Below, one piece after another: positions 1 through 9,203 of a stretch of DNA of 64,000 bases. Each line of letters begins with the position of its first letter. The first letter of the stretch is position 1. A program made the position numbers and the translations under genes. The stretch is from Massilia sp. NR 4-1 (GTDB lineage: Bacteria; Pseudomonadota; Gammaproteobacteria; Burkholderiales; Burkholderiaceae_D): contig NZ_CP012201.1 of assembly GCF_001191005.1 (NCBI RefSeq), forward strand, positions 1,860,001-1,924,000, read 5' to 3'. Under the pieces are notes generated by a model. The model saw only the letters and a program-made list of their open reading frames with translations. It did not search any database and was not told the DNA's origin.

Positions 1-3000
1 GAATGCTGCCATCAGACTCCTGCACAATATTCATTCCATCATACAAATAGCTCGACTCCGTTACCCCTATCTTTTTTCCTTGGCGTCGGCCGAGTCCATC
101 ATAGGTAAACTTCGCAAAGGTTTCATTTTTCTCATTCCTAATCTCAACAAGTTGATTTCGAGCATTCCAAATATAATATCGCATCCCATCATTAATTAAA
201 TTCCCATTTTTATCGTATACAAGGTCATTTCCATTAAAACTTATGAGCTGATTAGCCTTATTAACCACTCCATTCATTTCATTTGAAATTAATGCACGCG
301 AAAAACTTCCGTCGCTAATTTCTCTATTACCGGAAAGGTCATATTTGAATACATAATCACCGAGAAGACTTCCATCAGGCTTCTTATATAGAATCGCTGT
401 GAGCTGTCCAGCCTCATCAAAAACATTGCTTCTTGTTATTCCATTTGGGTAAGCTTGACTAATGCGTCGATTATTTCGATCATATCTAAAGGTAAGGTTC
501 TGGGTTGCATTGTTGTTCGATTCTCCAGGCAATTGCTCCAGCTTCACCAAACGCCCACCACTATCATAATAATAATTCAATACAGGCTGCCCTAAGACCT
601 TAGCCGAAATTCGCTGACCAACGAGGTTATATTTTATCTGGATGCTGCCATTTTTAGTTGTTTCCTTCGTTATGTTATCAAAATAATCATATTCTCGGAT
701 AATTGTTCCCGCTACGGAATCAATAATAGTGGTCGGCCTGTTTGCCAAATCATATTTATATGAAATTGAACTACCATCAAAATAGACTACTTCCTTAACC
801 CTATTCAAGCCATCGTACGAAAATTTCGTAACTTGCCCTTTCGGATCAGTGTACTCGATCAAGTTACGGCCAGCATCATATTGAAATACGCCCTTCTCCC
901 CTAAAGAATTATTTCTTTCACTCATCAGATTAACCACATTAAAACCATATTTATTTAAATTCAGTTTTGCATCAAGCAACGCTACGTGGTTTCCATTTTC
1001 ATCGAAATGCGCTTTAGTTAACCCACCGTTTGGATCCATTGCACTTATCGTTCGATCGAGAGAATCAAGATCAAATGTAGTACGATTTCCCGCAGCATCG
1101 GTAACGCTTTGTACACGTCCCAGCTGATCATTCGCAAAAACAGTGGTGCGGCCTAACGGATCTGTTTTTAGGCTCACATCGCCTCTATCGTATGAGAACC
1201 GTGTCGAATTCCCTTCCCCGTCAATTAACTCCAACAACTGACCATTTTTATTGTATTTCTTTCTCACAGTGTTTTCGTTGCCATCACGCATTTCAATCAT
1301 ATTTCCTGTGGAATCGTAGAGCAAAGTTGTTCTTCGACCCAAGCCATCAATACTACTTAGCAGTTGATTGTAATCGCTGCTATAACTCATAGCTGTCACC
1401 ACCGCTGCAGGCGTGCCTGCAAACATATTTCGGGTAAGTGTGTTACCACGCTCATCGTATGTATACACCGTCTTGCGCCCTAGGGCATCAGTATGTGACA
1501 ACAACAAATTTTTCAGAGGATCTCGTTCATAAATATCTATCTGCTGCTCTGCTAAACCTAGGGCATTTGTTACACGCACTGGGTATCCGGCCTGGTTGAA
1601 CTCGATACGTTTGACGATGCCACGTTCGTTGGTCACATCTGTTTGTATCACCTTATTTGCAGCATTCAACGTATAGTTGAACAGATTAGTACTACCGTCG
1701 GCATAGGTCTGTTTACTGACACGGTTATTTGCGTCATACACATTTGCCACCATTAAATTCCCCCGCTTGTCCTGCACTGTTACCATGTTATGCGCGGAAT
1801 CATAAGTGTAGACCTCAGTCTGCCCAAGCGGATCAGTAACTTTAATTAAGCGACCGGCGGCGTCATAACCATAGCTTACTTTCCGCCCTGCGTTGTCCAT
1901 AGCCGCGATAATACGGTTTGAACTATCGTATTCAAAATCGACTTGTCTCCCGTTAGGTGAAATAATTCGTACCAAATTCCCGTTATTTCGAGTCAGAGTC
2001 AGCGTATTACCATTTCTATCTGAGATCGATAATGCAGCTGCATCTCGCGCCCTAGCCGAACGCATCGATTCCCCGAAGCATACCGTCTCTCCATCTTTCA
2101 ATTTCAACTCCCAATAACAACTGCCCCCTCTATATCGCAAAGTTGATCCATAGTAGCGCGTGGTCGATGAAGTATGCTGATAGACCGCGTCGGCATAATT
2201 GGTGCCGGCAGAAATTCGCTCGTAGCGCAAACGGCCACCGTCAGGCAAGATCAGCTCTTGGTAAGTCCATGGACTGGTATCACCGACTAGGAAATAGTCA
2301 TAAGCCAGATTGGTACCAATACCGAAAGCACGCGAGACTGGATCACGTGGCCTATAGCTACGCGAAACCAATATCGGAATTACATCAGCCACCTTCAAAT
2401 CGGTCGCCTCATGCAAGAAGAGGCCCGTCGCACCATCGACTGGATCCCCAGCACAACAAGACGGTTGGGGCGGTTGATTTGCATCCAAATAGCAACCAGC
2501 TCCTCCTTTACAACCACCGGGCGGAGGCCCTTCCAACGGTGCGTTGCTCGGCAAAGAAATCATGGCCCCGGTGAATTCATAAACCCTCACATCGGCGTCT
2601 GGAATGGCTTGCTTGCCATCCGGACTAACTGTGCCCTGGCCGTATACATACCAGCCCTTACCTCGCGCATCGTAGTTCCAGAAATCGACACGGCTACCAG
2701 GCGCGGCACCGCTGAAATTTGGATAGATTAGGCGAGCACCCTGCTGGCTGCGAGTATTGATACTGGTGATCGAAGCGCCGCCCGGCTGCACGGTAAAATA
2801 GACGGGCACGTCCGCATTAGGTAGAGGGAAAGGCGGACGGTCCACCGGAATGGCAGTCATGTTCAACTCGGTAACAATTTTGCCACTGCTATCGCGGATC
2901 ACGCTGCCGGCCGGGATACGCAATTCCAGGCCAGGAATGCTAGGCGAAGTCAGCACTATTTCCTTGTCTGTCGGCGAAGGAATGGTCATCGTGCCTGCCG

Positions 3001-4684
3001 GATCGAGGCGGCTGCTCCATATGGTGTAGTCTAGGACCGTGGTCTTGCCCGGATAGACGTCTACACGTACCTGATAGTAACCATAACGCGTAGCTTCCTT
3101 GTCTGCTGCGGGGCCATCAATGGTCAGGATCTGCACCCCGGCAGGGATATCGCGTAGCAGGAACCTACCGGTATCATCGCTCAAGACTGTTTTCCCACCG
3201 ATCTGCAAACGCACATTGCGCAAGCCTCGGCCATTCATGGTCAAAACTTGGCCAGCCAATGCCGTTTCGCCAGGCGGCGCTAGCAAAGGCAATAGTTTCT
3301 GCAAAGGACTTATGCCGCGCTTGGCTCGCCAATCACCTTTTAGGGCGAGGGCGTCGGGTTGCCAAATCTGCTTTTGCATCACACTTTCCGCTTCGGCCAT
3401 AAGCCGCTGCTCACTGAGACCATACTGGCGGGCAACTACAGCCAACTGGGAAGAATCCACAGACACCGCTGCGCCGCCAGGTGCAACAGGTGTTGATGGT
3501 AACAATTCACGGACCGGCTCAGAGCCGTTCACGATAGCAGTGGCACCAACCTGGGCGGCCATGCGGGCGGTAGTGAAACCCAAAGACGTGAAACCAAGCG
3601 GCACGCCAGAGCGGTCACGCGCGCCATCGATGAAGAGGGTGTAGCGGCTGCCCGGCAACAGGTCCGTAATAGGTTTCGCAAACACCAATAAACCTTGCTC
3701 AAGCGGCACCACTTTCAACGCTACAGTGCCGTGCGGGCCAAGTAGGGTAATACTGGCCGAGCTCAGGCTGCGCACATCCATAGGTTGATTGAAGCGTAAG
3801 GCAATCGCGTGGTCAACGGCTACAGCGCCAGCCTCCGCCTCGGGATGGCTGGCGGAAAGCGCCAGCGGCGGAAGCGCAGCCATCTGGGCGGCCAGCTTAC
3901 CCAGACTAGCGGGGTTCACGCTGGTGAAATTCAAGCTACCAGGGTCAAATAACTCGCCGCCGTCAACATTGCGTTTATCACTATCGGTGCCGGACCACAG
4001 CAAAACTTCGCCGGTGGGTAGCAAGGCGGCCATATGATTCAGACGTGCACTTTCCAGCTTCGGATTGAAGCTTTCCGCTTGGCGTTTAACAGGATCGTAA
4101 ATTTCCCCTTCATAAATAGGACGACCCCATACATCGACGCCGCCAGCGATCAGGACGCGGCCGTCAGTAAGCACAGTGGCGCTATGGCCGGTGCGCGCGA
4201 TAAGAGGTAACGGCTGCAACGCTTGGGATCGGCCTTCGGGAAGGTTCAAGACTTCGGCCATCGTCACCACATTGCCATTGCTATCGACGCCACCCAAGAC
4301 CAATACATTTCCATCAGGCAATAATGTGGCACTATGGCCTCGCCGCGCATGCAATAGCGCCCCCGCAAAAGCTTCCTTCTTACCGCTAGTCGGATCAAGT
4401 ATTTCAATGCTCGCTACTGCTTCCTGGTCCAGTCCCTGCCCGCCAAGCAATAGCCAGCGGCCATCAGGCAGCTGGCTGTTGCTCTGGCCGTGGCGAGCCA
4501 CCGGCGCCAGCCCCACAAATTTTTGCAGACTGGGGCCAGCCAGCCCGACCGTAGCTTGCGCCTTAGCCTGGGCGACAATCAGCAGAGGAAGGAGCAAAAC
4601 GCACAACCATTGCAGACGGCGATTGACCCCGGCATATACACACATAGCAGTATCCCTTCGTACGGTCATAGCTCTATTTCTCAT
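1..4684 (-). CDS. Giant secreted RHS/YD-repeat protein with Kelch-like N-terminus (3' end outside window)
   Basis: One continuous frame of 1561 codons is open to the left window edge, so the C-terminus is not visible. A hydrophobic signal-like segment (LQWLCVLLLPLLIVAQAKA) lies near residues 24-43. Four Kelch-like blades follow at about 50-residue spacing (GHSATLLPDGNVLVLGG near 115, GHSATVLTDGRVLIAGG near 164). A Big_5-type Ig domain lies at about 275-370 and a carboxypeptidase-regulatory-like beta domain at about 470-540. A DUF6531-like RHS entry (GDPVDGATGLFL) is near 745, and then many YD repeats (YDSAHNMVTVQD, YDERGNTLTRN, YDGLGRRQGKK) run to the edge. RHS families form beta cocoons that often enclose a C-terminal toxin; whether one exists here is outside the window. 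The start at 4684 has GGGAG 10 bases upstream; an in-frame ATG at 4645 is an alternative. It is probably cotranscribed with the gene ending at 4704. Base composition is far more AT-rich than the right half, which suggests transfer. Confidence 0.88.
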   Translation of the reverse strand, partial: MRNRAMTVRRDTAMCVYAGVNRRLQWLCVLLLPLLIVAQAKAQATVGLAGPSLQKFVGLAPVARHGQSNSQLPDGRWLLLGGQGLDQEAVASIEILDPTSGKKEAFAGALLHARRGHSATLLPDGNVLVLGGVDSNGNVVTMAEVLNLPEGRSQALQPLPLIARTGHSATVLTDGRVLIAGGVDVWGRPIYEGEIYDPVKRQAESFNPKLESARLNHMAALLPTGEVLLWSGTDSDKRNVDGGELFDPGSLNFTSVNPASLGKLAAQMAALPPLALSASHPEAEAGAVAVDHAIALRFNQPMDVRSLSSASITLLGPHGTVALKVVPLEQGLLVFAKPITDLLPGSRYTLFIDGARDRSGVPLGFTSLGFTTARMAAQVGATAIVNGSEPVRELLPSTPVAPGGAAVSVDSSQLAVVARQYGLSEQRLMAEAESVMQKQIWQPDALALKGDWRAKRGISPLQKLLPLLAPPGETALAGQVLTMNGRGLRNVRLQIGGKTVLSDDTGRFLLRDIPAGVQILTIDGPAADKEATRYGYYQVRVDVYPGKTTVLDYTIWSSRLDPAGTMTIPSPTDKEIVLTSPSIPGLELRIPAGSVIRDSSGKIVTELNMTAIPVDRPPFPLPNADVPVYFTVQPGGASITSINTRSQQGARLIYPNFSGAAPGSRVDFWNYDARGKGWYVYGQGTVSPDGKQAIPDADVRVYEFTGAMISLPSNAPLEGPPPGGCKGGAGCYLDANQPPQPSCCAGDPVDGATGLFLHEATDLKVADVIPILVSRSYRPRDPVSRAFGIGTNLAYDYFLVGDTSPWTYQELILPDGGRLRYERISAGTNYADAVYQHTSSTTRYYGSTLRYRGGSCYWELKLKDGETVCFGESMRSARARDAAALSISDRNGNTLTLTRNNGNLVRIISPNGRQVDFEYDSSNRIIAAMDNAGRKVSYGYDAAGRLIKVTDPLGQTEVYTYDSAHNMVTVQDKRGNLMVANVYDANNRVSKQTYADGSTNLFNYTLNAANKVIQTDVTNERGIVKRIEFNQAGYPVRVTNALGLAEQQIDIYERDPLKNLLLSHTDALGRKTVYTYDERGNTLTRNMFAGTPAAVVTAMSYSSDYNQLLSSIDGLGRRTTLLYDSTGNMIEMRDGNENTVRKKYNKNGQLLELIDGEGNSTRFSYDRGDVSLKTDPLGRTTVFANDQLGRVQSVTDAAGNRTTFDLDSLDRTISAMDPNGGLTKAHFDENGNHVALLDAKLNLNKYGFNVVNLMSERNNSLGEKGVFQYDAGRNLIEYTDPKGQVTKFSYDGLNRVKEVVYFDGSSISYKYDLANRPTTIIDSVAGTIIREYDYFDNITKETTKNGSIQIKYNLVGQRISAKVLGQPVLNYYYDSGGRLVKLEQLPGESNNNATQNLTFRYDRNNRRISQAYPNGITRSNVFDEAGQLTAILYKKPDGSLLGDYVFKYDLSGNREISDGSFSRALISNEMNGVVNKANQLISFNGNDLVYDKNGNLINDGMRYYIWNARNQLVEIRNEKNETFAKFTYDGLGRRQGKKIGVTESSYLYDGMNIVQESDGSI

Positions 4685-4703
4685 GAATTCTTAGCTCCCA
4701 GCT

Positions 4704-7007
4704 CTATTTCAACTGAATGCCGAGCTGCCCGGTCGTAGCAGCAGAAGGATTGATGAACACTGTATAGCTCCCAGATACAGGCAAACTGGGCAGGCTCAAT
4801 GTGCCGTTATTAGCCACACTGGTGCTGGCGACACTTGTACCATCTGGTTGATACACCGTTACGCGGACTGGCAATGTAAAAGTGCTGTCACTGAACTGCA
4901 ATGATGCCTTTTGTCCAGCTGTGCCCACGAAGCTAAATTGACCATTCTGGCCCACACGGCTGCTGACGAAGTTAACTACTCCTCCTCCTGTTATCAAGGT
5001 ATTAGCAATATCAGTTGACAAAGTTATCTTCATGGTCGCCGTTGTGCTTGCCGGCTTAATAAGTAACACATAATCATCGTCGGCAGGCAAAACTGGAAGA
5101 TCATCACTACCATCGCCGAAACGAGCTCCTCCAAATAAATGTTCTCCTTTTGAATTTTTCAATTCAAAATATATAGAATTAGAGGACCCCATTGTTACTT
5201 CAGAGTAACCTAAACCAAGTTTTTGGCCTGCCTTCCCTCTAAATTTCAGCTCACCCGCCTGATACAATTTTAGTTTTATATCAATGGATGGCCCATCAAT
5301 ATTTATACTATCAATATAGTCTTCGGGTATGTTATAAAGTTGCACATCAACATAACCAGTTCCCAAAATAGGATCAATAAGCCCATTATAAACACCATCT
5401 TCGGAAAGCTTTGGAAGATCTATAGAAAAATCTCGTGATCCACTCGTTTGAAATATCTCATTCCCACTAGGGCTATACAACGATATTTCAGGGAAGCTGC
5501 GAAAACGTGGGCCTTCATATCGAAGGCCTAAGCGCTGCCCTTGCACACCAATGAAGGAAAATCGAATATTCTGTCCAACCCTATTTGCCTCTAAACGTTT
5601 GGGAGGGTTATCTTGGATCAGTTCATAGTTAACGTCGTTCGAGATTTGCAGGGTACTCGCAAATGACCCTCCGTCACATTTCACCGCGACTATATACCCT
5701 CCGCTCGTTGGCAGCTCCAAATTTTCCTCACCATCCCCCCAATTCCTTATTACTTTCAACAACGACCGGTCAGGTTTATATATTTCGTAGTTGACCATAC
5801 AATCGGGATTGGTCTTCACATTAAAATATGCCAATCCGATTTTTTGGCCGGCTTTTCCTAAGAAGTTCAATAGCGCAGATTGACCAGTATTCTCGTTAAC
5901 TGACACTGCGCTCCCATCTATCTCAATCACATTCCTCGGATGAGAAGATGTGACAAGTTCCATGTCTACACTCCCAACTTCTGATGCAGCTGCGCTTACG
6001 ATCAGTGAATGTACTTCAGTTGAAGAAAGGATCGGAATATCCACCGTACCGTTGTTGTTAAGTTTCTCGCTAAACAAATAGACCCCATTGGCACGAAATG
6101 CTATGATATATGGCTGCTCTTTGAATGTTCCATTCCTTGCAATTAATGACAATCCTTGTCCTTTTTTTCCCTCAAAAATAAATAATGCATTATTTTTAGG
6201 TTTCGAAATTTTCACGTTGATTGATTGCCCATCAACCAGAATGCGTTGAGCAGACCCAATTTCTTCGGAACGAAAACCTTGCGGCACCACAAAAAAATCA
6301 GCTTCGCTTAATACGGACCCAACTGGCGTGGTTACTAATATCTTTCCTGAAGTTGCGGCCAAAGGCACCGCAACTTCAATTTTTTGGGGTGTAGCAGAAT
6401 CAACTACAGACTGCACCATTCCAAACTTAACTACGTTGTCAATTTTTGGTAGAACAAAACCACTTCCAACAATACTTACATGAGAGCTCGGCCCGCCTAT
6501 AGCGGGGATAATCTCAGTAATTCGTGGAAGTGACTCATAAACCATAAACTCTCCAGACCAACTTGCCATTCCTTTCGAATTTTCTATTGCAACTTTCCCA
6601 CTTACAGCACCTTGCGGCACGGAAACTTTAAGCAGATTTTTTGTGGAAGAGAGAACTTTTGCCTCAACGCTATTAAACAGAATCTTATTTTTCGTTGGCA
6701 CAGTGTCAAAACCGCTGCCATATATATTTACATCGCTTCCAGGGTAACCATTTTTCGGCGAGACATCTGAAATCGCCAAATTCTGCCCGTTGATTTTTTT
6801 TATCGCCACCAGATTTCCAACAGCATCATATACATATTCCGCTCCAGAATTATGCATATCCAAAGATTGCGTTATTCGCCCCGACCGGTCATATACGTAG
6901 CGAATGGTTTCCGCTCGTGCACCATTTAGAAACGAAAGGAATGCCACTCCCCAAAAAAATAAGGCAAAAAACTTTCCATCTTTAATTACGGATTTAAGTA
7001 GCGCCAC
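4704..7007 (-). CDS. Secreted TIG-domain protein with five tandem beta repeats, partner of the RHS gene
   Basis: The product is about 767 residues. The start is placed at a GTG at 7007 because AGGGGGT sits 6 bases upstream; an in-frame TTG at 7025 is possible. A signal peptide ends near ALA-like FLNGARA, followed by two YD motifs (YVYDRSGRITQSLD, YVYDAVGNLVAIKK). Two IPT/TIG domains lie at about 75-240 (ISDVSPKNGYPGSDVNIYG, ITEIIPAIGGPSSHVSIVG). Five repeats of about 100 residues follow, each with a GxxGQxLGLxY core (GKAGQKIGLAYFN, GVQGQRLGLRYEG, GKAGQKLGLGYSE, GTAGQKASLQFSD) and a closing LPxLPxSGxY-like strand; they resemble bacterial PPC-type beta sandwiches. It stops 19 bases before the RHS start, so the two form an operon. 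Predicted location is periplasmic, surface or secreted. Role unknown; a scaffold or adhesin-like part of the RHS product is an inference. It is AT-rich, and the 170 bases upstream are AT-rich and hold the probable promoter. Confidence 0.85.
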   Translation of the reverse strand: MALLKSVIKDGKFFALFFWGVAFLSFLNGARAETIRYVYDRSGRITQSLDMHNSGAEYVYDAVGNLVAIKKINGQNLAISDVSPKNGYPGSDVNIYGSGFDTVPTKNKILFNSVEAKVLSSTKNLLKVSVPQGAVSGKVAIENSKGMASWSGEFMVYESLPRITEIIPAIGGPSSHVSIVGSGFVLPKIDNVVKFGMVQSVVDSATPQKIEVAVPLAATSGKILVTTPVGSVLSEADFFVVPQGFRSEEIGSAQRILVDGQSINVKISKPKNNALFIFEGKKGQGLSLIARNGTFKEQPYIIAFRANGVYLFSEKLNNNGTVDIPILSSTEVHSLIVSAAASEVGSVDMELVTSSHPRNVIEIDGSAVSVNENTGQSALLNFLGKAGQKIGLAYFNVKTNPDCMVNYEIYKPDRSLLKVIRNWGDGEENLELPTSGGYIVAVKCDGGSFASTLQISNDVNYELIQDNPPKRLEANRVGQNIRFSFIGVQGQRLGLRYEGPRFRSFPEISLYSPSGNEIFQTSGSRDFSIDLPKLSEDGVYNGLIDPILGTGYVDVQLYNIPEDYIDSINIDGPSIDIKLKLYQAGELKFRGKAGQKLGLGYSEVTMGSSNSIYFELKNSKGEHLFGGARFGDGSDDLPVLPADDDYVLLIKPASTTATMKITLSTDIANTLITGGGVVNFVSSRVGQNGQFSFVGTAGQKASLQFSDSTFTLPVRVTVYQPDGTSVASTSVANNGTLSLPSLPVSGSYTVFINPSAATTGQLGIQLK

Positions 7008-7181
7008 ATCAACACCCCCTAACAAACTTGCAAATAATTAGTTTCAAAAAGAAAGTTACTATAGTTTCATTGTTTGAATTTTTTCACAAAAACTCAATAT
7101 TATCAATAGTGAATTATTGCTAAATTAATTCATAAAATTTCTTAAATGCATTAGATTTTTTGTGCTGCGGATCTGAGTAGG

Positions 7182-7706
7182 CTACGCACTCGGGAAGTTC
7201 ATGACGGTAAGCACTTCGTTTCGGTGACATCCATCATGCTGGCGAGCTTGGGAAGCTTCTGTCGCAGTTGAGCGGCAACGCTGCGCCACTGGATGCCGGC
7301 CGCTTCCGCCGTTTCCTGCACAAAGATGATGTTGATCACCGCCAGTACAGCCTGGTGCTGGGCCTTGCCAACATCGACCAGCGCCTTGCGAATGAAGTGA
7401 GCCCAGCGGCGTTGCCACCTGGTTTTCACGACTTTGCTGACAGCTACGTTGAGGCCTTCGCGCGCATCCAAGATGAGCAGCTTGGCCCCGCGCAGGCCGC
7501 GACCGCTCAAACTGCGCAGGAATTCGCTCCAGATGGTTTCAGCTTTTGAGGGGCCAGTCGTGAAGCCCAGGATTTCGCGTACGCCGTCGGTGTTCACGCC
7601 GACAGCGATTATGAGGGCCGCCGACACCACACGATTTCGCGTAGGTGGCGTCAATCCAGATATAGGGCCAATCACCTTCGACAGGGCGATTCAGGAAGGC
7701 ATGATT
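7182..7706 (-). pseudogene. IS256-family (mutator-type) transposase remnant
   Basis: The minus strand shows IS256-type signatures split over three frames: EGDWPYIWIDATYAK near 7690-7640 (containing the first catalytic Asp), then VVSAALIIAVGVNTDGVREI to KLASMMDVTE, then EVLTVMNFPSA ending near 7182. Two frame changes (near 7640 and 7215) and missing N- and C-terminal parts make it non-functional. No terminal inverted repeats or target duplication were seen. It sits exactly where the type IVB transfer genes stop, so it probably marks the deletion that truncated them. Confidence 0.85.
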
Positions 7707-7764
7707 TGTAAAACGGGTTTATGGACAGACGGGGCTAGACACTTAGCCATAGCTTCCAGTGCCT

Positions 7765-8031
7765 TCAGCGATCCATAAACCTGTTCCGATACCACCACGG
7801 CCGCGCGCGGACCCGCCCGCCCCGCAGCCAATGCAGCATTCGCGCCCACAGCATCCTGAACGTCCAGCCTAAGCGTGACAGAATGGCAAATGCCACAATT
7901 ACGCCAACGGCCGTCCAGAACGTCCACCAGCGCATGTGGAACAGCCATATAAAGCCGGGCAAATAGGCAATGCAAGGGATGCCCAGCAGCGTGGGCGTGC
8001 GCGATGCATTCCTCCAGATGGATTGGCTCAT
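7765..8031 (-). CDS. IcmT/TraK-like type IVB secretion protein
   Basis: An 88-residue inner-membrane protein. The pattern WRNASRTPTLLGI, then a hydrophobic LFHMRWWTFWTAVGVIVAFA segment (about 29-50), then a basic tail with ARPWWYR matches the small IcmT (Dot/Icm) and TraK (IncI) proteins in length and layout. It starts 3 bases after the DotB-like gene, the same order as traJ-traK on IncI plasmids. It is the last recognisable transfer gene before the IS256 remnant, so the remaining type IVB genes expected downstream are missing. Function in secretion is poorly known in the family; the assignment rests on pattern and synteny. Confidence 0.75.
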   Translation of the reverse strand: MSQSIWRNASRTPTLLGIPCIAYLPGFIWLFHMRWWTFWTAVGVIVAFAILSRLGWTFRMLWARMLHWLRGGRVRARPWWYRNRFMDR

Positions 8032-8033
8032 GG

Positions 8034-9188
8034 TTATTCTCCCGACCTTGTCCGGAATGCACGGATACCTGACAGTTCAATGAACTCTTCTCGGCTGATT
8101 TGCCCTAATTCGAACAGGAGCCATGCCTTGTCATCCAATGTCGCGGACTGCCGCTCCAGCTGTTGCCGCAGCGTTGGAGCCCACCGTTCGAAGTTCATGC
8201 TCTGAAGCTGATTGCGCAGTTCGCGGTCAAAAATGACGTATTCACGTACGGCCGTTCGCTTGCCATCCACCGTCTTCAATAGCCGCTGGACCACTATGAG
8301 ACGCAAGGCCCCCATTAATCGCGACGCCACGGCCGATTGCTGTGCTGGCGGATAAACCTGGATGACCCGGTTGACGGTCTCCGCGACCGATTCAGTGTGT
8401 AGGGTCGCGTAAGTCAGGTGGCCGGTCAGCCCTGCCTCGATCATTGCATCGACTGTCTCGAGGTCACGCGCCTCGCCAATACCGATGATGCTAGGCTTGC
8501 GCCGCATGGCATTGCGCAAACCATCGGCGAACGTTTTGATGTCGCGCCGGATCTGGGATTGCGCGGGCTGCGGCCCCTTCCAGTTCGGCCCACCGAGGAC
8601 AAATTCAACGGGGTCTTCATACGTGATCACTTTCCGGTCCGGCATCGTGCTCCCGGCCTTGGCATAGACGGCCGCCTGCAGTGTGGTCTTGCCCGATCCC
8701 GTTGGCCCACAAATCAGCACTAGCCCCATGCCCGGGTACAGCGCATCAAGCAGGTCGGGCTCGATCTGCATCTTGTCAAGGTCCGGCAATTCCGACGGAA
8801 TCACTCGCATCGTTATCGCATAGGCCTCATCGATGCGCGCCACGCGCGCCTGGACGAAGTTACAGCGAAAACGGATGGTTTTACCACGCTCAATGCCCAA
8901 CTCATCGCCGCTAAGCTCCAGCGAGCGGTCAGCGCCGGTGCCGCCGCGAATATGGCTTTCAACCTCTGCCTGCCATACAGCGCTGATAAGCGCGGATAAC
9001 TGGCCCTGTTTAATTGAATGCTTGCTGGCTCGCCGCTGGCGGCCGTGAATTTCAACCCAAATATAGTCGCCGCCCTGCACCAGGATGTCGGATGCTCCGA
9101 CGTCGCAGCAGTGCTTCAAAAAACGGCGGAACGCCAATGGCGTCATGTCGCCTTGAAAATCGAATGGTTCGAATGCGCATGCTTCCAT
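8034..9188 (-). CDS. DotB/TraJ-like type IVB secretion ATPase
   Basis: A 384-residue secretion ATPase of the PilT/VirB11 superfamily, close to the usual DotB length. It has Walker A GPTGSGKTT at 161-169, an Asp-box-like VITYEDPVEF near 187, Walker B IIGIGEARD near 234 and a His box TGHLTYATLHT near 255. These are the features of the hexameric cytoplasmic ATPase that powers IncI conjugation (TraJ) and Dot/Icm secretion (DotB). It lies between the DotC-like and IcmT-like genes, with 15- and 2-base gaps. All ATPase motifs are intact, but the rest of the apparatus is not in the window, so it may be a relic. Confidence 0.9.
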   Translation of the reverse strand: MEACAFEPFDFQGDMTPLAFRRFLKHCCDVGASDILVQGGDYIWVEIHGRQRRASKHSIKQGQLSALISAVWQAEVESHIRGGTGADRSLELSGDELGIERGKTIRFRCNFVQARVARIDEAYAITMRVIPSELPDLDKMQIEPDLLDALYPGMGLVLICGPTGSGKTTLQAAVYAKAGSTMPDRKVITYEDPVEFVLGGPNWKGPQPAQSQIRRDIKTFADGLRNAMRRKPSIIGIGEARDLETVDAMIEAGLTGHLTYATLHTESVAETVNRVIQVYPPAQQSAVASRLMGALRLIVVQRLLKTVDGKRTAVREYVIFDRELRNQLQSMNFERWAPTLRQQLERQSATLDDKAWLLFELGQISREEFIELSGIRAFRTRSGE

Positions 9189-9203
9189 GATGCCGGCCCC
9201 GCA

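Noticed and set aside
7691..8080. 129-codon frame overlapping icmT-like gene
   Set aside because: Another frame of the same strand carries the IcmT-like pattern; this one has no support.
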